The position numbers and the translations under genes were made by a program. The notes below the pieces were generated by a model that saw nothing but the letters and a program-made list of their open reading frames with translations, was not told where the DNA came from and did no database searches. Positions 25,722-34,076 of a DNA stretch of 64,000 nucleotides are shown in pieces. The stretch comes from OFTM10 sp964196195. Lineage in GTDB: Bacteria > Actinomycetota > Acidimicrobiia > Acidimicrobiales > Aldehydirespiratoraceae. Position 1 is the first letter of the stretch. The number at the start of each line of letters is the position of its first letter. The stretch is taken from the NCBI GenBank assembly GCA_964196195.1, contig CAXMSE010000055.1, positions 1 to 64,000 on the forward strand, in the 5' to 3' direction.

Positions 25722-25802
25722 ATGTCGAAGAACCGACTTGTCCTACTCGTCGCGCTGGGTGTGCTTCTCGCGATTCTCGCCCGCAAGGTGCGCGACGTCT
25801 AG
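25722..25802 (+). CDS. 26-residue single-helix membrane peptide (candidate)
   Basis: An ATG opens MSKNRLVLLVALGVLLAILA followed by RKVRDV and a TAG stop. The peptide is a neat single membrane helix flanked by Lys/Arg. Its stop overlaps the stop of the convergent HAD gene. Composition is far from random for this GC-rich DNA, but there is no obvious ribosome site, so a leaderless transcript would be needed. Confidence 0.4.
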   Translation: MSKNRLVLLVALGVLLAILARKVRDV

Positions 25803-26611
25803 CGATTGAACCAGCGCCGGCGCTTGTCGATTCGACGGCTGCGCCACCACAAGGCACCACCTGCCGCTATCGCGGCGCCCACCGCCCCTGCTCCGAGGGT
25901 GGTCGATTTGGGTGGTGTGACGTTGCGTTCCTCACTCAACGGGCGTGGATGATCGAAGGTTCTGATCTCCCATCCTCGATCGGTGGCTTCTTTCAGCAGA
26001 GCCTTGTCGGGGTTGACGGCCACTGGATGGCCAACCGATTCCAGCATCGGAAGATCGGTGATCGAGTCGGAGTAGGCGAAGGAGGCTTCGAGGTCGAGGT
26101 CGTGGCGCTCTGCATGTTCGGTGATGGCCTCGACCTTGTGAACTCCGGCGGAGTAGAACTCGATCTCTCCGGTGTAGCGGCCGGTGGGGTCGGTGCGGGC
26201 GCGGGTGGCGATGGCGTCGTCGACTCCGAGGTGGCGGGCGAGGGGTAGGACGATCTCCTCGGGCGATGCAGACACGAGGTAGACCCGGCGACCCGCTTGT
26301 TGATGGGAGTCGATGAGTTCGATGGCTTCGTCGTAGACGAGGGGATCGAGCACCTCGGTGAGGGCGTTGTCGACCAGGGTGGAGATCCTCTCCTTGTCCC
26401 AGCCGACACAGACGCGCAGTGCCGTCTCGCGCATCTTCTCCATCCGGCTCTCGTCGGCGCCGAGGTACCTGAAGACCAGCTGGCCCCATAGGGCGCGAGC
26501 GACGAGCCAGCGGTTGAGCATGCCTGCTTTTCGGAGGCTGGGGCCGAGCGCGAGCATGGCGGCCTTGGCGATGACGGTCTTGTCGAGATCGAAAAAGGCC
26601 GCCTCGGTCAT
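25799..26611 (-). CDS. HAD-IB family phosphatase (SerB-like)
   Basis: A 270-residue HAD hydrolase of subfamily IB. Motif I is AFFDLDKTVIAKAAM (nucleophile and acid Asp), motif II is VYLVSASPEE, and motifs III/IV are the Lys in GVHKVEAI and SFAYSDSITDLPML. The helical cap lies between motifs I and II. A C-terminal hydrophobic segment (LGAGAVGAAIAAGGALWW) and basic end suggest membrane attachment. Members include phosphoserine phosphatases and lipid-phosphate phosphatases; the substrate is not known. In mycobacteria the equivalent gene (Rv3661) also lies divergent to ssd and the Tad locus, as here. Confidence 0.88.
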   Translation of the reverse strand: MTEAAFFDLDKTVIAKAAMLALGPSLRKAGMLNRWLVARALWGQLVFRYLGADESRMEKMRETALRVCVGWDKERISTLVDNALTEVLDPLVYDEAIELIDSHQQAGRRVYLVSASPEEIVLPLARHLGVDDAIATRARTDPTGRYTGEIEFYSAGVHKVEAITEHAERHDLDLEASFAYSDSITDLPMLESVGHPVAVNPDKALLKEATDRGWEIRTFDHPRPLSEERNVTPPKSTTLGAGAVGAAIAAGGALWWRSRRIDKRRRWFNR

Positions 26612-26709
26612 GTTGGCATCGTAGGACCTCGTCCCTAGGGTCGAACGCGCGACTTCCCCGTCGATGCCTTCACCACTTCCCCTGGTGCGAAGCGATCCGG
26701 GAGTGAGTC

Positions 26710-27342
26710 GTGTTTGTTGTTTGTTGGTCGGCCAAGGGTGGAGCTGGCACCTCGGTAGTTGCTGCCGCCATGGGTCTCATGTCTGCCGCAGATGGTATTG
26801 CCACCCTGCTGGTGGATCTTGATGGCGATCAGGCGTCGATCCTGGGTCTGGCAGAGCCGGCCGGTCCTGGGGTCGGAGACTGGCTCGATGCCGGCGACGA
26901 CGTGCCGGTGGATGCGCTCGCAGAGCTGGAGATCCCAGTCGGGGCCAATCTCTCCCTCCTGGGAAGGGGCGACGGCAGCATTGCCGATGTCGAACGGCTC
27001 GCCCTGCTCGGGTCGATCCTTGCTGGATCGGGCCGATCGGTGATCGTCGATGCCGGCGCCACGGGCCCGCTCCGGTGGTGGGCGGGTCTAGCGGAGTCCA
27101 TCCTTGTCTCGCGGGCGTGCTACCTGGCTGTCCGTCGGGCGGGGCGGGTGCCGGCCGACACCCAGTTGGTGCTGATCGACGAGCCGGGCCGAGCCCTACG
27201 GGTCGACGACGTGCTGATGGCCACCGGGGCATCGTTGCGCTGTCGTGTCGCTCACGATCCCGCGGTGGCGCGGGCTGTCGACGCCGGGTTGTTCACCACC
27301 CGGCTGCCCCGCTCGCTCCGCCCGCTCGGATCGAAGCGATGA
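26710..27342 (+). CDS. Ssd/TadZ-like MinD-family protein
   Basis: A 210-residue MinD/ParA-fold protein at the head of the Tad genes, where TadZ/CpaE (Ssd in mycobacteria, Rv3660c) is expected. The P-loop region reads WSAKGGAGTSVVAAAMG: the MinD-type signature Lys is kept, but the standard P-loop Lys (GKT/S) is replaced by Thr. The Walker A' region is LLVDLDGDQASILGL and VIVDAGATGPLRWW resembles Walker B. No N-terminal receiver domain is present, unlike CpaE. It probably positions the Tad machine at the membrane, perhaps without ATP hydrolysis. It overlaps tadA (ATGA). Confidence 0.75.
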   Translation: MFVVCWSAKGGAGTSVVAAAMGLMSAADGIATLLVDLDGDQASILGLAEPAGPGVGDWLDAGDDVPVDALAELEIPVGANLSLLGRGDGSIADVERLALLGSILAGSGRSVIVDAGATGPLRWWAGLAESILVSRACYLAVRRAGRVPADTQLVLIDEPGRALRVDDVLMATGASLRCRVAHDPAVARAVDAGLFTTRLPRSLRPLGSKR

Positions 27343-28418
27343 TCCATCTCGATGTCGTTGGTCTGGTCGATGCCGTGCATCGCGACCTCTTGGACGACGA
27401 CGATCTGGATCCCGATGCGGCGGTGGTGAGACGGGCGCCGCTGTTGCCCACCCCTGTGAGGGCCGACGTGGTGCGCAAGGTCAACGCCCGACTGGCGGGA
27501 CTCGGACCGATTGAGGAGATCCTGGCCGATCCCGAGGTGAGCGAGGTGATGATCAACGGCCCGGGGCCGCTCTGGATAGAGCGGGCGGGGGTGATCGAGC
27601 GCGCCGGCCTCGTTCTCGATCGCGATGAGATCGACCATCTCGTCGAGCGGGTTGTGGCGCCGATCGGCCGTCGGGTGGATCGGCGGTCGCCTTGTGTCGA
27701 TGGGCGCCTGCCCGACGGGAGCCGGGTCAATGTGGTGGTTCCGCCCGTGGCCCTCGATGGTCCCTACGTCACGATTCGCAGGTTTGTCCTGCGTGAGCTG
27801 ACCCTCGAGGCGTTCGCGGACGCGAAGGTGGCGGCCCTGATCGGCGAAGCGGTGGCGGCCGGCGCCAACATCATGGTGAGTGGGGGAACCGGCGCGGGCA
27901 AGACCACCCTGTTGAATGCGGTGGCCGGGCTGGTCGATGGCAACGCTCGGATCATCACGGTGGAAGATGCCGCTGAGCTACGTCTTCCGCACCCCCATGT
28001 GGTGCGACTCGAAGCCCGGCCCGCGTCGTCGGAGGGAGTTGGTGAGCTCACGATCCGCGACCTCGTACGAAACGCCTTGCGGATGCGCCCCGACCGTCTC
28101 GTGGTGGGAGAGGTGCGGGGCAATGAGGCCCTCGATCTGGTGCAAGCTCTCAACACCGGTCATCGAGGCTGTCTCTCCACTATCCATGCCAACGGTCCGG
28201 TCGATGCCCTCCATCGCCTGGAGATGCTCGCTCTTCTCAGCGGTGAGGGGATACCGCTCACCGCGCTGAGAGCCCAGATCGCGGCCGCTCTCGATCTCGT
28301 AGTCCATGTGGAACGAGGTGATGGCGGTGATCGCCGGGTGTCTGAGGTCGCAGAGGTGACCGGACCCGCCGAAGTCCGGGTTGTGGCCGTTGGAGCCGCC
28401 CGTGGGGTAGGCGCGTGA
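27339..28418 (+). CDS. tadA: Tad secretion ATPase TadA/CpaF
   Basis: A 359-residue type II/IV secretion ATPase that powers Tad (Flp) pilus assembly. The N-domain includes LAGLGPIEEILADPEVSEVMING, Walker A is VSGGTGAGKTTLLNAV, the Asp box is ARIITVEDAAELRL, Walker B is RPDRLVVGEVRGNEALD, and the His box is HRGCLSTIHANGP. The ATG at 27339 overlaps the ssd/tadZ stop, and its own stop overlaps tadB, so the genes are coupled. A longer in-frame extension to 27075 is a shadow of the upstream gene. Confidence 0.93.
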   Translation: MIHLDVVGLVDAVHRDLLDDDDLDPDAAVVRRAPLLPTPVRADVVRKVNARLAGLGPIEEILADPEVSEVMINGPGPLWIERAGVIERAGLVLDRDEIDHLVERVVAPIGRRVDRRSPCVDGRLPDGSRVNVVVPPVALDGPYVTIRRFVLRELTLEAFADAKVAALIGEAVAAGANIMVSGGTGAGKTTLLNAVAGLVDGNARIITVEDAAELRLPHPHVVRLEARPASSEGVGELTIRDLVRNALRMRPDRLVVGEVRGNEALDLVQALNTGHRGCLSTIHANGPVDALHRLEMLALLSGEGIPLTALRAQIAAALDLVVHVERGDGGDRRVSEVAEVTGPAEVRVVAVGAARGVGA

Positions 28419-29116
28419 CCCTCGTCATCATCGGGTTCTGTCTTGTGGTGGCCGTGGTGGTGCCACCGCGTGGTGGTCTCACCCGATCGGCCGCTGGGGC
28501 CGACCCAGCCGCGGCCGTCTCCCACCACGCCGATCCGGTCCTCGCGTTCGGACGCTGGCTCACCCGCTCGCGGCGCCACCGGCTTCTGATCGGAGCGCTT
28601 CCCGAATTCGTCGACCTCGTGGCTCGAGGCCTCCGAGGGGGAGCGAATCTGCATGTGGCGCTCACCGAGGCGGCCGAGGGCGAGGGTCCGGCATCGAGGT
28701 CGATACGCGAGGTCCTGATCCGGGTGGCCGGCGGTGAGCGTTTGGGCGAAGGGTTCGACCGGTGGGCGGGCGGGTTGGATCACCCCGATGCGAATGTGGT
28801 CAGGGCCGTGCTCAGGCTTGGTGAGTCCACCGGTGGCGCGCTGGCGGTTCCGCTCGAACGCGCCGCGGCCACCTTGAGGGAGAGGGCGGCTCTCAGCGAC
28901 GAGATCAGGGCGCTCACGGCTCAGGCCCGCGTTTCATCGATGGTGGTGGCGCTGGCCCCGCTCGGATTCCTGGGTGTGGTGACCCTGGTCGACCGCGGGT
29001 CGGCGACGGTGCTGTTCACCTCTCCACTCGGCTTGGCGTGCCTGGTGGCAGGGCTGGTGCTCGACGCGGTCGGGATCGTATGGATGTCGCGAATTGCGGC
29101 GGCGGTGGAGCAGTGA
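28415..29116 (+). CDS. tadB: Tad inner-membrane platform protein TadB
   Basis: A 233-residue protein with a T2SSF (GspF-like) domain. The cytoplasmic core runs from LPEFVDLVARGLRGGANLHVAL to AATLRERAALSDEIRALTAQA. Membrane helices are present at the N-terminus (VTLVIIGFCLVVAVVV) and at the C-terminus (VVALAPLGFLGVVTLV and LACLVAGLVLDAVGIVW). It pairs with TadC to form the membrane platform for pilus assembly. The GTG start overlaps the tadA stop by 4 bases and the stop overlaps tadC. Confidence 0.85.
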   Translation: MTLVIIGFCLVVAVVVPPRGGLTRSAAGADPAAAVSHHADPVLAFGRWLTRSRRHRLLIGALPEFVDLVARGLRGGANLHVALTEAAEGEGPASRSIREVLIRVAGGERLGEGFDRWAGGLDHPDANVVRAVLRLGESTGGALAVPLERAAATLRERAALSDEIRALTAQARVSSMVVALAPLGFLGVVTLVDRGSATVLFTSPLGLACLVAGLVLDAVGIVWMSRIAAAVEQ

Positions 29117-29892
29117 GCTGGATGATCATGTCGCTGTCGCTGGTGGGGGTGGGGGCGGCGCTGTGGCCACCTGCTCACTCTCGCACGAGGTCCGTCGATG
29201 CCAGATGGGTCGTACCCGGCGGATCGCCCGGCTGGCTCGCCCGGATGGGAGGTCTCGTTCGCCGGTGGAGCCCACTCGGCGCATGGCTGGGCGACGAGGT
29301 GACAGATTCGGTCGTCGGTGCAGGTTTGATCGTGGCGCTCACCATGGGGGCTTTGGCGCCGCCGCTGGGGCTTGTCGTTCCTTCCGGGATTGCTTTCACG
29401 GTGGTGCGGCGGCGTCGCGAACGGCTTCAGGCCGCGGCCAAGGAGGTGCTGCGTGGTCTTCCCGACGTGATCGACCTCCTTTCTGTGGGAGTGGGTGCCG
29501 GGCTCACCTTGCGCCATGCCCTCGCCCACGCCGTGCCGTGGATGCCACCGCCGTTCTCGGCGGTGTTCGAAGAAGCTCTCCAGCGAAGCAACGATGGTGA
29601 GCCTCTGGTTCGCTCGCTCGGCCGTTGTGAGCGTCGCCTTGGCGACCCGACTCGACCCCTCCTCCGGGTGTTGATGGCGGCGGAGCGTGATGGAGCGGCC
29701 CTGATTCCGGCCCTCGAACGCGCCGGTGATGAGGCGCGGCGTCAGAGGCGGGTCAAGGCCGAGGAACGCGCCCGGAAAGTTCCCGTCACGATGCTGTTTC
29801 CGCTGGTGGTTTGCGTGCTGCCGGCGTTCGCCCTGCTCACGATTGTCCCCCTGATGCTCGGCACCCTCGCCGACCTCGAACTTCCGGGCTGA
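29113..29892 (+). CDS. tadC: Tad inner-membrane platform protein TadC
   Basis: A 259-residue second T2SSF protein. Membrane segments occur at residues about 1-20 and 70-97. The conserved stretch LRGLPDVIDLLSVGVGAGLTLRHAL leads to the cytoplasmic bundle (VLMAAERDGAALIPALERAGDEARRQRRVKAEERARK). A final helix follows (VTMLFPLVVCVLPAFALLTIVPL). The GTG at 29113 overlaps the tadB stop, consistent with an operon of tadZ-A-B-C. Confidence 0.87.
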   Translation: MSWMIMSLSLVGVGAALWPPAHSRTRSVDARWVVPGGSPGWLARMGGLVRRWSPLGAWLGDEVTDSVVGAGLIVALTMGALAPPLGLVVPSGIAFTVVRRRRERLQAAAKEVLRGLPDVIDLLSVGVGAGLTLRHALAHAVPWMPPPFSAVFEEALQRSNDGEPLVRSLGRCERRLGDPTRPLLRVLMAAERDGAALIPALERAGDEARRQRRVKAEERARKVPVTMLFPLVVCVLPAFALLTIVPLMLGTLADLELPG

Positions 29893-29958
29893 TCACTCCT
29901 GATCTTCGCTTCCCCTCGTCCTTCCCCAGACACAGCTTCAGACACTCAGGAAAGCGAC

Positions 29959-30204
29959 ATGACAACAATCTCCACACGACCCGCACCGACCCCTACGGTA
30001 AGACTCGCCTCGAGCGTGCAGGCCTTTGCCATCACCTGGTGGTATCGCCGAGACGACAGAGGCCAAGCCACCGCCGAATATGCACTGGTGATTCTCGGTG
30101 CCGCAACCATGGCCCTTCTTGTGGTCGCGTGGGCGGCGAAGACCTCGAAGGTTTCGAGCCTGCTCAACAAGGTGGTCGACGCGGTGGCGGCGCGAGTCGC
30201 ATGA
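29959..30204 (+). CDS. Flp-type pilin (DUF4244 family)
   Basis: An 81-residue DUF4244 protein, the small pilin-like protein of actinobacterial Tad loci. It contains RGQATAEYALVILGAATM. The Gly followed five residues later by Glu-Tyr is the type IVb (Flp) prepilin motif, and a single hydrophobic helix follows (LVILGAATMALLVVAWA). The leader before the cleavage site is unusually long (about 34 residues). A type IVb prepilin peptidase is needed to process it and is not seen in the window. Its stop overlaps the TadE start. Confidence 0.85.
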   Translation: MTTISTRPAPTPTVRLASSVQAFAITWWYRRDDRGQATAEYALVILGAATMALLVVAWAAKTSKVSSLLNKVVDAVAARVA

Positions 30205-30614
30205 TCGGCGGGTTCCGGGTCCGCGACGAACGTTCGGACCCGGAACCGGGCCCCGTTCGCCGGGGTTCGCGCGGTCAAGCCACAGTGGAGTCGGCTCTAC
30301 TCATCCCATTTGTGGCCGTACTGCTGCTGGCCCTCATACAGATCGGGCTGCTTGTCCACGCCCGCGTCATGGTGACCCACGCGGCGCGCGAGGGAGTGAG
30401 GGTGGCCGCGGTGGGAGGGTCTGATGATGAGGTCCGTGAGGCGGTTGCAGTGGCCGGCGATCTGGTTCTGCATCGCCTTCGAGTCGAGATAACTCGTGAG
30501 TCCGGCACGGCCACAGTGGAGGTCAGCTATGTCGACCCCACATCAATACCTCTGGTGGGATCGATGATCCACGACGTCGAGCTGGTGGCCCGGGCGCGGA
30601 TGAGAATCGAATGA
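30201..30614 (+). CDS. TadE-like pseudopilin
   Basis: A 137-residue TadE-type protein. RRGSRGQATVESALLIPFVA is a prepilin-like motif (Gly, then Glu at +5) leading into one membrane helix (VAVLLLALIQIGLLVHARV). The exported remainder includes THAAREGVRVAAVGG, a frequent TadE feature. It would be a minor pseudopilin in the Tad machine. ATG at 30201 overlaps the pilin stop. It converges on the helicase gene with a six-base gap. Confidence 0.85.
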   Translation: MIGGFRVRDERSDPEPGPVRRGSRGQATVESALLIPFVAVLLLALIQIGLLVHARVMVTHAAREGVRVAAVGGSDDEVREAVAVAGDLVLHRLRVEITRESGTATVEVSYVDPTSIPLVGSMIHDVELVARARMRIE

Positions 30615-30620
30615 CGTCGC

Positions 30621-33158
30621 TTAGGCGAGCCGGAACGCCCACGGTCGCTGCTGACACTCGACGAACCCGGCGATCAGCACCCCGGAAACCGTCGGTGAAG
30701 TTTGTAGTGGCGACGTGGAGGCGAAGTGTCGCCCTGCCGCGGGCCCGGGGTGAGCCTGCCAGGTTCGAGCATCCGCCGGAGCGGACGCGTTGGTTGGATT
30801 TTTCTCGGCTGTCGCCTCCATCTGTGTTGCCGATTTCAGGAAGCGGGTGGGCTCGGATCCGGCGAGGACCAGCCGGAGAAGGTGCTGTGCGCCGGCCTTG
30901 TCGAGGGGTTCGTTGCCATTGCCACACTTCGGCGACTGCACGCACGATGGACAACCCGATGTGCATCGACACCCTTCGATCAGGTCGGCAGTGGCTTCGA
31001 GGTGGTGGGTTGCAGCCTCCCAGCCGAGCTCGGCTATGCCAGCGCCGCCCGGCGAGGCGTCGTAGATGAAGATCGAGGGTCCGTTGGTGTCGTGGTGGTG
31101 GGTGGTGGACACACCGCCCACGTCCCAGCGGTCGCAAATCGCAAAGAGCGGCAACAGGCCGATGGTGGTGTGCTCGATCGCATGGAGGGTGCCGGCCGGA
31201 TCATTGCCCGACTCCACCAATGTGTTGATCGGATCCTGGTCGAACACGTACCAGAACGCCCGGGTGGTGAGCAGCTGCTCGGGCAGATCGAGGGGCTCGT
31301 TGGCGAGCATCTTGCGGGAACGGGAGTCGCGTCGCTGGTAGCCGCGTACTTGGGTTGCCACCTCCACCGAACCGAGGTGGAGGGTGGCGTTTCCCACCCG
31401 GCGGGAGTCGTCGATGCAGAGGACCCTGATCCGCGTGTCGGTGCGAGCCTGGGTGTATTCGTGGCCGGTGGCCTCGATCACGTGGGCCTGGCGGGCATCG
31501 AGATCGAGCTGGATCACATCGAAGGCCTGGCCGCGGTGTAGATAGACGGCGCCTTCGTGAACCGAGGTGGTGCCTCGGGAGAGGTCGACGGTGCCGATCA
31601 GGCGTTGGGTGTGGAAGTTGAGAATCTGGATCTCTCCGCGGGAGCCGGATCTCAGGCTCATGTCGCTCGACGGGTAGCCGGTGCCGCACCAATGGGCGAA
31701 TGGTTCTTCGCGCCCGTTGCGCCAGCGTCGCCTGAGCCGAAGCTGGTCCTGGCGAACCAGATCACGGACCCCGTCGTGGAGTTCCTCCTCGGCCCACCAG
31801 CGGAGGTCGTCGTATGACAAGGGGAGCTCGTAGGCGGCGCAGGCGAGGTGGGGGTCGAGGATGAAGGGATTCGCGGTGTTGACCACGGAGGGTTCGGGCG
31901 GCCGGGTGAAGACTTCGGTGGGGTGATTCATCAGGTAGCGATCGAGCTGGTCGTCGCCCGCCACGAGAACGGTGACCGACGGGTCGGTGCTGCGGCCGGC
32001 CCGCCCTGCCTGCTGCCACATCGATGCGATGGTGCCGGGGAAGCCGTTGAGGACACAGGCCTCGAGTCCGCCGATGTCGACCCCCAACTCCAGGGCTGAG
32101 GTGGCCACCACACCTAGGAGCTCGCCGAGCGCCAGCTGCTCCTCGACATGGCGCCTTTCCTCTGGGAGATATCCACCGCGATAGGGCATCACCGTGTGGC
32201 TGAGATGGGCGGGGAGGAGGCGGGCGATGTCGGCGGCGACCACCTCGGTGCCCTTGCGGCTTCGACAGAAGGTGATGGTTCGGTGGCCCGATTCGATGAA
32301 GGCGGCGGCGACCGACGCGGTTTCGGATCCGGCAGATGAGCGGGCCCCGGACTCGGTGTCGACCACCGGCGGGTCGAGAAGGGCGAAACGTTTCGGTCCG
32401 CGAGGCGAACCGTCGTCGGTGACGGCGCTGACCGATGCGCCGCACAGGGCCTCGGCGAGGCGCTCGGGATCGCCGATGGTGGCCGAGCAGAACACGAACG
32501 TCGGGTCGGATCCGTAGTGGCGGCAGAGCCGGCGCAGGCGTCTGAGAATTTGGGCGACGTGGGTGCCGAACACCCCACGGAGCACGTGGAGCTCGTCGAT
32601 CACCACATAGCGGAGCCTCATGAGGAAGGCGTCCCACTTCTGATGGCGCGGGAGGAGTCCGCCGTGCAACATCTCGGGATTGGTGAGCACGACGTTGGCG
32701 TGTTCGCGGATCCACTGCTTTTCTTCAGGACTGGCATCGCCGTCGTAGGCGCCGGCAACGAGCCCGGGGAATTCGAGGCCGGTGAGCGAGCGAAGCTGGT
32801 CGTGGGCGAGTGCCTTGGTGGGATAGAGGAGCAGGGCGGTGCCCGGCTTCACAGGGTCGATGACTGCCTCGGCGATGGGCAGCTGGAAAGACAACGACTT
32901 GCCCGATGCGGTGCCGGTGGCGACGACCACATTCTCGCCCGCGCGTGCGAGGTCGATCGCGGCGGCCTGGTGGCTCCAGAGCCTGCTGTGATCGAGTCGC
33001 TCGACGACGGCGTCGGGGAGCGGTCGGTTGAGCGAGCCGAACCGTTGGTTGTGCGCGTCCATGTGCTCGACGTGCACGAGGCGACCGTCGGCCTCGAGTT
33101 CGTCGAGGATGCCGTCGAACGCCGGAGGAGCCGGCAAGGGGGCGGGCGCGATCGCCAT
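30621..33158 (-). CDS. MrfA/YprA-like DEAD-box helicase with C-terminal zinc motif
   Basis: An 845-residue superfamily 2 helicase. The Q/I motifs are LWSHQAAAIDLARAGENVVV and ATGTASGKSLSF, motif II is VVIDELHVLRG, motif III is FVFCSATIGDPERLA. Motifs V-VI are ATSALELGVDIGGL and WQQAGRAGRSTD. The C-terminal DUF1998-like region carries four cysteines in CRCTSGCPSCVQSPKCGNG. The same architecture is seen in B. subtilis MrfA, a mitomycin C repair helicase, and in M. tuberculosis Rv3649. That gene also lies between the Tad genes and topA, as here. The ATG at 33158 (MAIAPAPLPAPP) is preferred over a longer frame overlapping the divergent STAS gene. Confidence 0.9.
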   Translation of the reverse strand: MAIAPAPLPAPPAFDGILDELEADGRLVHVEHMDAHNQRFGSLNRPLPDAVVERLDHSRLWSHQAAAIDLARAGENVVVATGTASGKSLSFQLPIAEAVIDPVKPGTALLLYPTKALAHDQLRSLTGLEFPGLVAGAYDGDASPEEKQWIREHANVVLTNPEMLHGGLLPRHQKWDAFLMRLRYVVIDELHVLRGVFGTHVAQILRRLRRLCRHYGSDPTFVFCSATIGDPERLAEALCGASVSAVTDDGSPRGPKRFALLDPPVVDTESGARSSAGSETASVAAAFIESGHRTITFCRSRKGTEVVAADIARLLPAHLSHTVMPYRGGYLPEERRHVEEQLALGELLGVVATSALELGVDIGGLEACVLNGFPGTIASMWQQAGRAGRSTDPSVTVLVAGDDQLDRYLMNHPTEVFTRPPEPSVVNTANPFILDPHLACAAYELPLSYDDLRWWAEEELHDGVRDLVRQDQLRLRRRWRNGREEPFAHWCGTGYPSSDMSLRSGSRGEIQILNFHTQRLIGTVDLSRGTTSVHEGAVYLHRGQAFDVIQLDLDARQAHVIEATGHEYTQARTDTRIRVLCIDDSRRVGNATLHLGSVEVATQVRGYQRRDSRSRKMLANEPLDLPEQLLTTRAFWYVFDQDPINTLVESGNDPAGTLHAIEHTTIGLLPLFAICDRWDVGGVSTTHHHDTNGPSIFIYDASPGGAGIAELGWEAATHHLEATADLIEGCRCTSGCPSCVQSPKCGNGNEPLDKAGAQHLLRLVLAGSEPTRFLKSATQMEATAEKNPTNASAPADARTWQAHPGPAAGRHFASTSPLQTSPTVSGVLIAGFVECQQRPWAFRLA

Positions 33159-33221
33159 CGCCTGATCGTAGGGCAGGTGTGTGACCGAATCACATGCTTG
33201 TGATCCGATACGGTCATCAGG

Positions 33222-33563
33222 GTGCAGATTGTCGTCCACACCCATTTCGAAGGCGACTGGACAGTGCTCACCGTCGCCGGCGATCTCGATGTGGTTGGCG
33301 CGCCTGATCTGCGCCAATACGTAATGACGGCGGTTCACGATGGCAATCATCGGCTCGTCATCGACCTCACCGGTGTCGACTTCATCGACTCGTTCGGCCT
33401 GGGAGTCCTGGTGGGAGCGCTCAAGCGCACCCGCCTGCTCGACGGCGACCTACTGGTGGTCGTGCCTGAGCCCCGCCTTCGCCGGGTGTTCGAACTATGT
33501 GATCTCGATCGGGTGTTCACCCTGCACCTCGCCCTCGCGGAGGCTCTGGCGGTGCCCGAGTGA
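33222..33563 (+). CDS. STAS-domain anti-sigma factor antagonist (RsbV-like)
   Basis: A 113-residue STAS domain protein starting at GTG 33222. The regulatory Ser is in VDFIDSFGLGVLVGALKRT, and the first half reads GDWTVLTVAGDLDVVGAPDLRQ as in RsbV/SpoIIAA. Its stop overlaps the start of an anti-sigma kinase gene, the expected partner: unphosphorylated antagonist would bind that kinase and free a sigma factor. The controlled sigma factor is not evident next to the pair. Confidence 0.9.
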   Translation: MQIVVHTHFEGDWTVLTVAGDLDVVGAPDLRQYVMTAVHDGNHRLVIDLTGVDFIDSFGLGVLVGALKRTRLLDGDLLVVVPEPRLRRVFELCDLDRVFTLHLALAEALAVPE

Positions 33564-34063
33564 CCAGCCAGGAAAGCGGCGCGCCAACCCCGGGTGGCGG
33601 GCAATCTGTTTTCCGAGCAGGCCAACTGGTGCTCGAGGTTCCCGCCCGCACCGAGTTCGTGTCGCTGGTACGGGTGGTGGTTGCCGCCACAGCCGAGATC
33701 GAGCCCGACATCGGTCCTGAACGCATCGAGGACCTGCGAGTGGCGGTGTCGGAGGCCACCACCAACGCCATGGAGGCACACGGCCGGTCGGGCTCTCTCG
33801 ACCGCATTCGCATCCAATGCAATCTTGCCGACGACGAGATCTCGGTGGTCGTTCACGACGAGGGAGTCGGCTTCGATCCTGCCGATATTCCGCCCCTTCC
33901 CGACCCTTCGTCACCGGAACGGTTGGAGCACGAATCGGGTCTGGGCGTGCACCTGATGCAGATGCTGGCCGATGAGTCGGAGGTCTCGTCCACCGATGAG
34001 GGCACCGACGTGAAACTGGTCGTGTATTCGACGAAACGTCGGCGCAAGGGCCGACTCCGGTAG
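33560..34063 (+). CDS. RsbW-like anti-sigma factor/serine kinase
   Basis: A 167-residue HATPase_c protein of the RsbW/SpoIIAB type. It shows the N box VAVSEATTNAMEAHG, the G1 box VVHDEGVGFDPADI and the G2 box SGLGVHLMQML. It should bind a sigma factor and phosphorylate the STAS partner encoded just upstream (4-base overlap). The C-terminus is very basic (TKRRRKGRLR). The length is typical. nhaA follows 13 bases later, which hints at a stress-related transcription unit. Confidence 0.88.
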   Translation: MTSQESGAPTPGGGQSVFRAGQLVLEVPARTEFVSLVRVVVAATAEIEPDIGPERIEDLRVAVSEATTNAMEAHGRSGSLDRIRIQCNLADDEISVVVHDEGVGFDPADIPPLPDPSSPERLEHESGLGVHLMQMLADESEVSSTDEGTDVKLVVYSTKRRRKGRLR

Positions 34064-34076
34064 CGTTTCTGGCGCT

